Positions 7,146-12,824 of a stretch of 16,453 bases of DNA are shown one piece after another. Every line of letters starts with the position of its first letter. Position 1 is the stretch's first letter. This DNA comes from CAYLXC01 sp964387865. Its GTDB lineage: Bacteria > Patescibacteriota > Microgenomatia > Daviesbacterales > UBA10151. The position numbers were made by a program, and so were the translations under genes. Location of the stretch: positions 1 to 16,453 of the forward strand of contig CAYLXC010000020.1 in assembly GCA_964387865.1 (NCBI GenBank), read 5' to 3'. The notes under the pieces are model-generated. The model saw only the letters and a list, made by a program, of their open reading frames with translations. It had not been told where the DNA came from and searched no databases.

Positions 7146-7801
7146 TTATGAGGCCTTTGGCCTCTAACTCCGTTATTAGACCTTTTAGCTAAAGGATGAA
7201 AATTACTTATCTCGTCTAGAAAACTAGCCTTGGTCAAAATTTTCCAGTTTTCTGGTAACGGTTTTACTTTTCTTATGAGCCATTTATCTATTTTATCCTG
7301 AGAATAGTCAGCGTTTACCACAATGTATAGTTTAATATCAAGGTTTTTATATTTTGCGATTTTAACATTCGTATTAGTCTGAACATTACGAAAATGACCA
7401 GTAACATTAGTAACATCAACGCCAAAATCTCCGCTAGCAGTGTAAACATAAAAATCTACTCTATTTCTATCATTTCCGACTCTTTTTTGAACATGCACAA
7501 ATGGTTCTCCGAACTTATCAACTAAAATGCGTTCTATTGAGTATTCTACGTCCAAACTATCTTTATTCACCTGTAAAGCAATTTTGGTTCTATACTTACC
7601 AACACCAAGGTGTGAATCGTCGTATCCCAAGTCTCTCCTGACTTGAATCATGCCCCCAAATTTATACTGTATCCATCTTGACGAAGGAAGATAGTCAATA
7701 TTGTCTAAATCACTTACAGTGGGAAATCTACCCTTTTCTTTATAGAAACGATCTATTCCTTCTTTTAAATCGTTTAGTGTCCATTTTTTGTAACGACCCA
7801 T
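7142..7801 (-). CDS. Nuclease-like protein with N-terminal homing-endonuclease-type repeat (219 aa)
   Basis: The ATG at 7801, one base after the recombinase stop (TAGTATG), is preferred over the frame's more upstream start, which would run into the recombinase gene. Residues 5-60 read W-T-L-x-D-L ... F-Y-x-E-K-G-R-F-P-T ... LPSS ... I-x-x-x-FGG ... LGY. This pattern is typical of the small DNA-contacting repeat found with HNH and homing endonucleases. The second half (about 88-200) has IERILVDKFGEPF, RVDFYVY (Asp116) and FGVDVTNVTG (Asp129), followed by KIAKYKN. That order resembles a PD-(D/E)xK nuclease core, but the usual ExK is D-V-T, so the Lys may come from K147 or K150, or the enzyme may be inactive. 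The last 18 or so residues are encoded by palindromic DNA and look like a late addition. Function is inferred as DNA cleavage or repair linked to the recombinase. Confidence 0.6.
   Translation of the reverse strand: MGRYKKWTLNDLKEGIDRFYKEKGRFPTVSDLDNIDYLPSSRWIQYKFGGMIQVRRDLGYDDSHLGVGKYRTKIALQVNKDSLDVEYSIERILVDKFGEPFVHVQKRVGNDRNRVDFYVYTASGDFGVDVTNVTGHFRNVQTNTNVKIAKYKNLDIKLYIVVNADYSQDKIDKWLIRKVKPLPENWKILTKASFLDEISNFHPLAKRSNNGVRGQRPHK
7150..7195. repeat. Pair of short palindromes in the 3' end of the nuclease-like gene
   Basis: GAGGCC-TTT-GGCCTC (7150-7164) is a perfect 6-base-pair hairpin. CCTTTTAGCTAAAGG (7181-7195) contains the perfect palindrome TTTAGCTAAA. Together they encode the odd tail PLAKRSNNGVRGQRPHK. 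The first resembles the CGCC-TTT-GGCG hairpin inserted in yebC. Confidence 0.7.
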
Positions 7802-7802
7802 A

Positions 7803-8807
7803 CTATTTTTCCAGTTTTTCAGACAGAGGATGGTATTTCCTATGTGTTTCTTGAGCAAAACGATCGCTAGCATTTACATAACGAGTGGTTGTATTTAGAC
7901 TCTCGTGCCCTAGTAGTATTTGAATAGCTGCGGGTGAGGCTCCTTCCTCAGCCAAATAAGTAGCAAAACCATGCCTAAGAGAATGGGCGCTGGTTGGCAA
8001 ATTTATTTTGAGTTTTTCTCTGTATCTTTTGATTCGCTCTTGTAGGTAGTTGGTAGAGATTCTTCTTTGGGATTTATTAATATTCCTGCCTTTTTTGGGA
8101 ATAAACAAAGCTTGCTGGTTATCTGTTCTTAAAGCCATATACTGTTCTAAGAGAGACTGCGCACGCTCAGTTAAATATACAAAGCGCTGTTTCCGGCCTT
8201 TACCAGTTATGAATATCCGACCACTATCATCTATGTCACGTCTATTGAGATTAAGTAGCTCAGAAATTCTCATCCCCGTTGCGAAAAGCATCTCAAGCAT
8301 AACTCTATTTCTTGAGGCAATGAAGGAATCCTTTTCAAGCTTTGACGGAGATTCAATTAGATTTATCAATTCACTCAAGTCAGCTACGTTTGGGTGGGGT
8401 TTTTCTCTTTTAACCATCTTAAACTGGTCGGGGACAACAGGGCATTCATACTCCTGGTCAATCAGAAAAAGAACATACGCCCTAACAGCTGAAAGACATC
8501 TGTTAATACTGGCAGAGGATAGACGGGTGGAGGACTGACGATGCGTAGTAGCGGTTTCACGATTGTCCGACGCAAGATAAGCTTTAAATTCAAAGATTAG
8601 CCTTTTATTCATATCCTTAATATAGATATTCCGGGATTTTAGAAAATTATCAAAATGCAGAAGGTCTTTTTTATAGTTGTAAACAGTTTCGGGGGAGTAA
8701 TTGTTGGTTTCAAGAAATAGGAAGAAGTCATCAATGAGGTCAAGGTTGGAATAATTATTAATCCGATTATTTTCTTGATTTTGAGCCTTGGGCGAGCGTG
8801 AATCCAT
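7803..8807 (-). CDS. xerC: Tyrosine recombinase, XerC/XerD type (334 aa)
   Basis: This is an integrase-family site-specific recombinase acting on DNA through a 3'-phosphotyrosine intermediate. The N-terminal SAM-like core-binding domain (about 18-120) has NLDLIDDFFLFLETNNYSPETVYNYKKDL. The catalytic domain (about 140-325) holds every expected residue: Arg180 in ATGMRISELLNL, Lys203 in GKGRKQRFVYL, His275 and Arg278 in HSLRHGFATYLAEEG, His301 in LLGHESLNTTTRYV, and nucleophile Tyr310. The length is usual for Xer proteins, with a slightly long N-terminus. The ATG at 8807 is chosen because upstream in-frame starts at 8834 and 8861 lie inside the promoter. It heads a unit with a nuclease-like gene and a small gene. 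It may be the chromosome-dimer-resolution recombinase or an integrase of a small element; no att site or convincing dif was found. The symbol is by family, as XerC and XerD cannot be separated here. Confidence 0.9.
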   Translation of the reverse strand: MDSRSPKAQNQENNRINNYSNLDLIDDFFLFLETNNYSPETVYNYKKDLLHFDNFLKSRNIYIKDMNKRLIFEFKAYLASDNRETATTHRQSSTRLSSASINRCLSAVRAYVLFLIDQEYECPVVPDQFKMVKREKPHPNVADLSELINLIESPSKLEKDSFIASRNRVMLEMLFATGMRISELLNLNRRDIDDSGRIFITGKGRKQRFVYLTERAQSLLEQYMALRTDNQQALFIPKKGRNINKSQRRISTNYLQERIKRYREKLKINLPTSAHSLRHGFATYLAEEGASPAAIQILLGHESLNTTTRYVNASDRFAQETHRKYHPLSEKLEK

Positions 8808-8832
8808 ACTGAGTATAAGGTTGATTATACTC

Positions 8833-8861
8833 ATAATAACAAAACCGCAGGTGGCTGTCAA
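8833..8861 (-). promoter_or_regulatory. Promoter of the recombinase operon
   Basis: Perfect -35 TTGACA (8861-8856), 17-base spacer, -10 TATTAT (8838-8833). The predicted start of transcription near 8826 lies downstream of the alternative ATG at 8834, which settles the recombinase start at 8807. The leader is about 19 bases, with no Shine-Dalgarno. Confidence 0.75.
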
Positions 8862-9124
8862 GAGTTTGATTTATCTGATTTATGCGTATATTTAACTTAT
8901 TAATATGAAATTAAACCTAATTTATCGTTTATTGCGCAGATAGATAGTTTAGAATAAGAATGATTCCCTAAAGCTGTGTCCCTAGTCCACTTGGTTTTTC
9001 TCGAAGATCTCATAATGAGCCTTAAATACGAAGCCCGTAAATGGCCTAAAAACGGTTTCTCGGGGGATGAGAGGTAGAATAGATCATCTATATTTTAGCT
9101 TACTACAAAAGCCCAAACACATTA
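8862..9124. other. Intergenic region with no gene recognised
   Basis: No tRNA, rRNA, riboswitch or convincing reading frame was found on either strand. Small dyads are present (CTCATAATGAG near 9010; CCGT...ACGG near 9035-9055), but none extends into a stable structure. The left end near 8880-8930 is strongly AT-rich. Confidence 0.5.
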
Positions 9125-9439
9125 TCAATATTTTTTAATTGAGGAACAAAAATTAACCAAAAATTGGACGGAAGCTACAGTTTTTAAAGCTAATAAATTT
9201 TTCTTCAAATTTCCTATCTTTTTACCCATAAATAAAATATTTAAAGCCCAAGGGTACTTCTCCGCTTTGTACCAGATTTCTATATTGTGCGACGTACTTG
9301 AATTGGGGAAGGATGAAAAAAAGAGAATCGTACCCCTGTCATTCTGAACAACATGAAGAATATAACTTGAGACTTTATATCCTTTACTAATCGCTCCGGA
9401 TGACAAATAAGAGTACCTCATCACCTTCGGGTTTTCCAC
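9125..9439 (-). CDS. Doubtful 104-aa reading frame overlapping a decayed repeat
   Basis: The frame starts with GTG at 9439 (an ATG is available at 9421) and ends in SSIKKY. The stretch HVVQNDRGTILFFSS is typical of translated inverted-repeat debris and falls on the repeat at 9337-9405. No domain, membrane segment or Shine-Dalgarno site supports it, and no neighbour overlaps it. It is listed because it is the only frame of any length in an 880-base gap. It is more likely non-coding than a gene. Confidence 0.2.
   Translation of the reverse strand: MENPKVMRYSYLSSGAISKGYKVSSYILHVVQNDRGTILFFSSFPNSSTSHNIEIWYKAEKYPWALNILFMGKKIGNLKKNLLALKTVASVQFLVNFCSSIKKY
9337..9405. repeat. Decayed inverted repeat with TGTCATTC ends (69 bp)
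   Basis: TGTCATTC at 9337-9344 pairs with GGATGACA at 9398-9405 (7 of 8). The TGTCAT ends are shared with the intact palindromic element at 10534-10600, so this is probably a degenerate relative without the inner hairpins. Confidence 0.5.
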
Positions 9440-9583
9440 GCATGATCAGCAATCTTATGGGTAAGTTGCTGGAACTATGAGAGTGGAGCTCTATTGAAAC
9501 AACGATTTCAATAGAAGCGAAACTCTCGCAAGACTTCCAATGCACGAACTTTAGTGAGTGCATGAAGGCTTATAGTTTTCCAC
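9440..9583. repeat. Structured element: three-way junction flanked by 9-bp direct repeats
   Basis: P1 pairs 9470-9478 with 9572-9582 (TGGAACTAT with ATAGTT-TT-CCA). P2 pairs 9479-9484 with 9522-9527 (GAGAGT/ACTCTC) and, above a purine internal loop (GGA facing GAA), 9490-9499 with 9506-9515 (10 perfect pairs). P3 pairs 9534-9537 with 9564-9567, then 9541-9545 with 9558-9562 (TGCAC/GTGCA), then tandem G-A mismatches and ACT/AGT. GTTTTCCAC occurs at 9431-9439 and again at 9575-9583, like a target-site duplication. It matches no RNA family that I recognise. Confidence 0.55.
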
Positions 9584-9686
9584 ATTCGTACCTGTCAACT
9601 ATATCATTCTACATCATTTGAGTTTTCACGAAATAGCCTATAATTTTTCACGCTCTTGTCGCTTTTTATGTACTCCACTCCTCTAC

Positions 9687-9710
9687 TTTAGCTTGCTATA
9701 CCAAGCTAAA
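9687..9710. terminator. Perfect 9-bp hairpin downstream of the membrane-protein gene
   Basis: TTTAGCTTG (9687-9695), loop CTATAC, CAAGCTAAA (9702-9710). It lies about 38 bases past the stop of the minus-strand gene at 9748. No T-run follows on the minus strand, so termination is possible but not certain. Confidence 0.4.
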
Positions 9711-9747
9711 TCTAACTTCCATCCTCCAATTTCTAACCTCCAACCTT
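9711..9747. repeat. Polypurine/polypyrimidine degenerate repeat tract
   Basis: On the minus strand this reads as imperfect units of the form GGTTGGAGGTTAGAAATTGG, abutting the stop of the membrane-protein gene. It has no coding potential beyond low-complexity readings. Confidence 0.45.
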
Positions 9748-10524
9748 TTATCCTGTCCAAGAAGTACTTAAAAAACTTACTATTAATACCACTGCGCCAA
9801 TCCCCAAATATTCCCATACTACCCTCTTTGTGATCCTACCTCTTAAAAATTGTGTGGTTAAGCCCACCAAAACATACATTGCTGAAGATAGGGATAAAGA
9901 CCAAATTGTTGTTGGCATAGGCCAAAAGGAAAAGCTTAATGCAAGCTCCCCCAATATAAGACTTAGCAGAAGACTTTGGATTATATAAGATGCTGAAACA
10001 CGATCCTCCATTTCAATTGACCAAAGTACTTGCAAAATGAGTGGGAAACTAATTAAAAATACCAGCACCCCATTCCACAAAAATAATAAGTTAAAAGCAT
10101 AAATTACATTATATATAAAGAATGCAGAAAGGAGTGTAAAAAGGAAACTGGCTGTTGAAGCTGCTCTATAGAGCGGAATAGTTCTGATTGCTGCAACATT
10201 GAACACATTTTGTGCTAAAAGCAGCAGGTAAAACATTATTCCAAAAGCTGTAGCAACGGGAAGCCTTGTTAACCATCTTACAGGAAGCAAAAAGTAAAAG
10301 CTTGCAACAGCCACACTAAAAAATGTTGGCAAAATCATAAGGATTATAGCTTTTATCCAGTTTAACCCTTCCCATAAAGCCCAAACTGACAAGATATATG
10401 CCAAGATACCAAGTCCTGCCAAAAACTTGAAACGTAAATTAAAATCAACCAGTTGAGTTGATAAAAGCCCTAAGGTTATGAGAATTGTAGAAATAATTAT
10501 TTTTTGACGTTTGGTTAGATTCAT
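9748..10524 (-). CDS. Polytopic integral membrane protein of unknown function (258 aa)
   Basis: About eight hydrophobic segments can be picked out: roughly residues 9-27, 33-50, 58-78, 90-108, 122-150, 152-168, 180-200 and 236-253, with short polar loops such as EMEDRVSA (about 171-178) and RGRITKR. The first residues (MNLTKRQK) are positively charged, as expected for an inside N-terminus. No transporter or enzyme motif is recognised. It follows ruvC on the same strand at 90 bases, and that gap is filled almost entirely by a compound palindromic element. It may be read through from ruvC or have its own start. No signal for regulation or partner was seen. Confidence 0.8.
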   Translation of the reverse strand: MNLTKRQKIIISTILITLGLLSTQLVDFNLRFKFLAGLGILAYILSVWALWEGLNWIKAIILMILPTFFSVAVASFYFLLPVRWLTRLPVATAFGIMFYLLLLAQNVFNVAAIRTIPLYRAASTASFLFTLLSAFFIYNVIYAFNLLFLWNGVLVFLISFPLILQVLWSIEMEDRVSASYIIQSLLLSLILGELALSFSFWPMPTTIWSLSLSSAMYVLVGLTTQFLRGRITKRVVWEYLGIGAVVLIVSFLSTSWTG

Positions 10525-10533
10525 ACTTTTTCT

Positions 10534-10618
10534 GTCATTCCCGCGAAAGCGGGAATCTATATAAATAATTATATGGATCCCCGATTAGATCGGGGATGAC
10601 CAAGTCTGACTTGGTCAT
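10534..10618. repeat. Compound palindromic element: two hairpins in inverted ends plus a third hairpin
   Basis: GTCAT (10534-10538) and ATGAC (10596-10600) are inverted ends. Hairpin 1 is ATTCCCGC-GAAA-GCGGGAAT (10537-10556). Hairpin 2 is ATCCCCGAT-TAG-ATCGGGGAT (10577-10597). A third, ATGACCAAGTC-T-GACTTGGTCAT (10596-10618), has perfect 11-base arms and contains the ruvC stop (10617-10615). The GCG-GAAA-type arm resembles the dispersed palindromes found in many bacteria. It probably also serves as the ruvC terminator. Confidence 0.8.
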
Positions 10619-11148
10619 TTTGCTACCAGCTTTAGCACATGACAAATAGCTATTGCTAAAGCATCTGTTGCATCATCCAAATGCCCACCCTTCCAATTAG
10701 TCTTGAGTTTTTTTCTTTTTCTCCCCCCTGCTCCTAAAAATCTTCTTACTCCATCATGAACTTGTTCTTTGTCAGCCCTCCCTGACCCAGCCACCATGAG
10801 TTTAACTGAAAGCCCCGTATATTCAGTAATCGGCACTCTGTGCTTTGCAGCTGACATCATAACTATTCCCCTGGCCTGACCAACAGTAATAGCTGTTTTT
10901 AAATTGGCCCCAAAAAATAACATTTCAACAGCTATCTGATGAGGACCATATTTTCTAATCAAATCATCAAGTTCCCTGGAAAGCTTCCATAATCTATCCG
11001 GCATTGGCTTCTCTTTATCAGTAAAGATATTGCCATAACTTATAAGTTCAATTCCGTAATCAAATTCCCGTCCCAATATATCATCAGGAACTTGTATCAG
11101 TCCCCAACCTGTTGTAGCAGTTCCAGGATCAATCCCAAGAATTATCAT
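10615..11148 (-). CDS. ruvC: Holliday junction resolvase RuvC (177 aa)
   Basis: RuvC is a dimeric RNase H-fold endonuclease that cuts Holliday junctions made by recombination, normally together with RuvAB. The family signature MIILGIDPGTATTGWGLI opens the protein. The four metal-binding acidic residues are visible: Asp7, Glu75 in IAVEMLFFGANLKTA, and Asp159 and Asp162 in HLDDATDALAIAICH. The DNA-binding stretch has GSGRADKEQV and the basic GGRKRKKLKTNWKGG. The length is normal. The ATG at 11148 coincides with the start of the family motif. yebC lies upstream on the same strand, an adjacency common in bacteria; ruvA and ruvB are not in the window. The stop codon lies inside a palindromic element, so that element landed at the very end of the gene. 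Confidence 0.96.
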   Translation of the reverse strand: MIILGIDPGTATTGWGLIQVPDDILGREFDYGIELISYGNIFTDKEKPMPDRLWKLSRELDDLIRKYGPHQIAVEMLFFGANLKTAITVGQARGIVMMSAAKHRVPITEYTGLSVKLMVAGSGRADKEQVHDGVRRFLGAGGRKRKKLKTNWKGGHLDDATDALAIAICHVLKLVAK

Positions 11149-11165
11149 TTTTAGTTTATAGCTTA

Positions 11166-11210
11166 TCGTTAATAGTTTATCGGATTTTATTAGCGATAAA
11201 CGATTTACGA
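11166..11210. repeat. AT-rich inverted repeat in the ruvC leader
   Basis: GTTTATCG (11175-11182) and CGATAAAC (11194-11201) are perfect arms around an 11-base loop, extended imperfectly by ATCGTTAATA and GATTTACGAT. The tract is built from repeated (T)ATCGT-like words. It fills most of the 123-base yebC-ruvC gap. Confidence 0.5.
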
Positions 11211-11256
11211 TATACGATTAACAAACTCATCAGGTATATAAGGACCTGCTACGCTC

Positions 11257-11278
11257 GCAGTATGAAATATTTTACTGC
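11257..11278. terminator. Hairpin over the yebC stop codon
   Basis: GCAGTA (11257-11262) pairs with TACTGC (11273-11278). The yebC TAA (11274-11272) is inside it. Flanking CGCTCGCAG and CTGCTCGC words suggest a repeat-derived element. There is no clear T-run. Confidence 0.35.
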
Positions 11279-12084
11279 TCGCTTGCAGAACCTTGCCTTT
11301 CTGACAATAAATTTTCAGAAACGTCAAAATTACTATATACCTTTTGTACATCATCCATTTCTTCTAACTTCTGTGCAAAATCTAATACTTTTTGTGCTGT
11401 TTCCTTATCCTTAATTTCTACCAATGTATTTGGTTTTAAAACTATTTCAGCTTTCTCTACCTCATACCCCACTTGAGTAATTTTTGTACTCATAGTATTT
11501 AATTCTGGGCCATCCGTGTACACTAAATACTTTTGTATATTATTATCTAAAAAATCCTCCACATCTTCTACTCCAAGATCTATTAACTCCAATATTTCTT
11601 CTTCCACACTTCCCCCTTTTCCCCCGCCTTTGGCGAGGTTCGCCTTCGGCGACTTCACCCTTATTTCCCCTTTTCTATCAAACATATATCCCACGCTTCC
11701 CTGCCCTGCCAAAGATCCACCAGATCTTTCAAATAAACTTTTAATCTCCTGGAGTGTCCTCAACCTGTTGTCTGTCACGCCTTCCACGAAAAATGCCACT
11801 TTGCCTGGTCCAAAACCTTCAAAAGCAACCTCCTCTAAGTTTTGACCAGGTAATCTTCCCAAACCACGATCTATTGCCCTCTGGACATTTTCTTTGGGCA
11901 TATTAACAGCTTTTGCATCTTCCATTACCATCCTAAGACGTGGATTAGACTGCGGATCCCCTGATCCACCCATCTTAACAGCTATTGTTATTGCATTTGC
12001 AACCTTTGTAAAAGTTTGTCCACGCTTAATATCGGCAGCACCTTTTTGCCGCTTTATAGTAGACCATTTAGAGTGCCCACTCAT
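11272..12084 (-). CDS. yebC: YebC/PmpR family protein (270 aa)
   Basis: YebC-family proteins are three-domain cytoplasmic proteins, described as transcriptional regulators and, in some cases, as ribosome-associated factors that help at proline stretches. The diagnostic start MSGHSKWSTIKRQKGAADIKRG is intact, followed by MPKENVQRAIDRG (62-74), EGFGPGKVAFFVEGVTDN (89-106), GGSLAGQGSVGYMF (122-135), and a C-terminal DDVQKVYSNFDV (244-255). At 270 residues it is longer than usual (about 240-250). Part of the excess is an insert at about 144-159 (KSPKANLAKGGGKGGS) encoded by tandem GC-rich palindromes, and part is a tail (SERQGSASEQ) over another palindrome. The proline link is interesting because this window encodes long polyproline linkers. 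ruvC follows; a truncated PaaX-like regulator and a duplicated operator-like site lie upstream. Confidence 0.95.
   Translation of the reverse strand: MSGHSKWSTIKRQKGAADIKRGQTFTKVANAITIAVKMGGSGDPQSNPRLRMVMEDAKAVNMPKENVQRAIDRGLGRLPGQNLEEVAFEGFGPGKVAFFVEGVTDNRLRTLQEIKSLFERSGGSLAGQGSVGYMFDRKGEIRVKSPKANLAKGGGKGGSVEEEILELIDLGVEDVEDFLDNNIQKYLVYTDGPELNTMSTKITQVGYEVEKAEIVLKPNTLVEIKDKETAQKVLDFAQKLEEMDDVQKVYSNFDVSENLLSERQGSASEQ
11624..11652. repeat. GC-rich double palindrome inserted in frame in yebC
   Basis: CGCC-TTT-GGCG (11625-11635) and TCGCC-TTC-GGCGA (11640-11652) sit side by side. They encode part of SPKANLAKGGG, at a place where yebC relatives normally have a short loop. The length divides by three, so the frame is kept. 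Confidence 0.7.
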
Positions 12085-12168
12085 GAGTTTAAATCTTAAT
12101 CTTTAATAACTGTTTTTGCAACTTCCAACACGAACAGAATGGATAAATACTTCATCTTAGAATTATTT

Positions 12169-12202
12169 TTGACAAAATTTCCCTATAGCGTTAGTTTGTC
12201 AA
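12169..12202. promoter_or_regulatory. Second copy of the dyad promoter/operator, upstream of yebC
   Basis: TTGACA (12169-12174), CCCTATAGCG (12181-12190) and TGTCAA (12197-12202) keep the order and spacing of the site at 12700-12733. The central dyad is less perfect and no good -10 is present in either direction. The stop codon of the PaaX-like gene (12201-12199) lies within it. It may control yebC-ruvC, or be a remnant of a duplication. Confidence 0.6.
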
Positions 12203-12696
12203 TATTTGTGTTGGTTCTCATAATTTTTGGGGATATCATAACTTACAAGTGTCCATTTCCCACCCCAAATCTTTGGCTTCTCAACAGCAAGCTCATCCAG
12301 CGCAAATTTTAATATCTTTTTCTGACCAATCCTTGTGATCTTGACAATTTGCATCCTATCTTCCTCCCCTATCTCCACTAACTTTTGCTGCTCCAGCCTT
12401 TTCAAGCTCCTTTTAAGGTATGGAATATTAAATCTTTTCCAAACTTCATATTCATTTTTTCTTTTATGGTCAAGAAATGGTTTTAGAGCAAGTGGAAGGT
12501 TTGGCGCAACCATGGAACCCGCAATAAATATGCCAATTCCTACCAGTTTCAAAACATCCCCTACTTTGGCATATTTTTTGCTAAATTGTTCCCAATCTAT
12601 CTGTTTTGCCAAAGTTTTGGAAATCTCCCCCATTAATTTTGGGTTTATTTCAAATGTGGGTAAATCTTCTACTCTTGTCTTATGTTTCGTGCTCAT
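12199..12696 (-). CDS. Truncated PaaX-like winged-helix regulator with partial Cas2-like domain (165 aa)
   Basis: PaaX-type repressors combine an N-terminal winged helix with a C-terminal ferredoxin-like (Cas2-fold) domain. Here residues 48-75 form a hydrophobic segment (VLKLVGIGIFIAGSMVAPNLPLAL). A winged helix then follows (about 85-133: WKRFNIPYLKRSLKRLEQQKLVEI...IVKITRIGQKKIL). The first strand of the Cas2-like domain appears at the end (GKWTLVSYDIPKNYENQH). The chain stops about 13 residues into that domain, where the stop is supplied by a duplicated promoter/operator site. No remnant of the missing part is visible in the next 100 bases. The ATG at 12696 lies only 8 bases after the -10, so the mRNA would be almost leaderless; Met22 is an alternative start. 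It may be a functional short form or a decaying gene. It is not a CRISPR Cas2: no array or cas genes are nearby. Confidence 0.65.
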   Translation of the reverse strand: MSTKHKTRVEDLPTFEINPKLMGEISKTLAKQIDWEQFSKKYAKVGDVLKLVGIGIFIAGSMVAPNLPLALKPFLDHKRKNEYEVWKRFNIPYLKRSLKRLEQQKLVEIGEEDRMQIVKITRIGQKKILKFALDELAVEKPKIWGGKWTLVSYDIPKNYENQHKY

Positions 12697-12699
12697 TTT

Positions 12700-12733
12700 T
12701 TGACAGAATACCCCTATAGGGTCCTTTTGTCAA
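12700..12733 (-). promoter_or_regulatory. Promoter with CCCTATAGGG operator dyad before the PaaX-like gene
   Basis: Minus strand: -35 TTGACA (12733-12728), 17-base spacer, -10 TATTCT (12710-12705). The spacer contains the perfect palindrome CCCTATAGGG (12712-12721), and the outer TTGACA/TGTCAA arms (12700-12705 and 12728-12733) make a larger dyad. A dimer bound here would block RNA polymerase, so autorepression by the downstream regulator is the simplest reading. Confidence 0.75.
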
Positions 12734-12783
12734 TTACTAAGTTCATTTAACCTATAATTGGTAAGCAAATAAAATGCGAAACA

Positions 12784-12813
12784 TTGACAAGTATCCTTGA
12801 ATTTCTCTATACT
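12784..12813 (+). promoter_or_regulatory. Promoter of the TPR-protein gene
   Basis: -35 TTGACA (12784-12789), 18-base spacer, -10 TATACT (12808-12813). The start codon at 12825 lies 11 bases past the -10, leaving a leader of about 5 bases. It is divergent from the PaaX-like promoter, 51 bases away. Confidence 0.65.
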
Positions 12814-12824
12814 TCTTTTCTTAG

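Noticed and set aside
8880..8930. Possible dif site next to the recombinase
   Set aside because: A minus-strand stretch (AATAAGTTAAAT) resembles the XerD half-site, but no matching XerC half-site lies at the required 6-base spacing.
8950..9110. Possible tRNA, tmRNA or RNase P RNA
   Set aside because: No cloverleaf, T-loop, CCA end or family core motif could be assembled on either strand.
9470..9582. Hammerhead ribozyme
   Set aside because: A CTATGAG...GAAAC arrangement at a three-way junction is suggestive, but the essential CUGANGA core is absent and the junction strands do not fit.
9618..9833. Plus-strand 71-residue frame
   Set aside because: It overlaps the 3' end of a membrane-protein gene and the polypurine tract; its HPPISNLQP text is a usual artefact of that repeat.
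12199..12696. Calling the PaaX-like gene a CRISPR Cas2
   Set aside because: Only the first strand of a Cas2-like fold is present, behind a winged helix, and there is no CRISPR array or other cas gene in the window.
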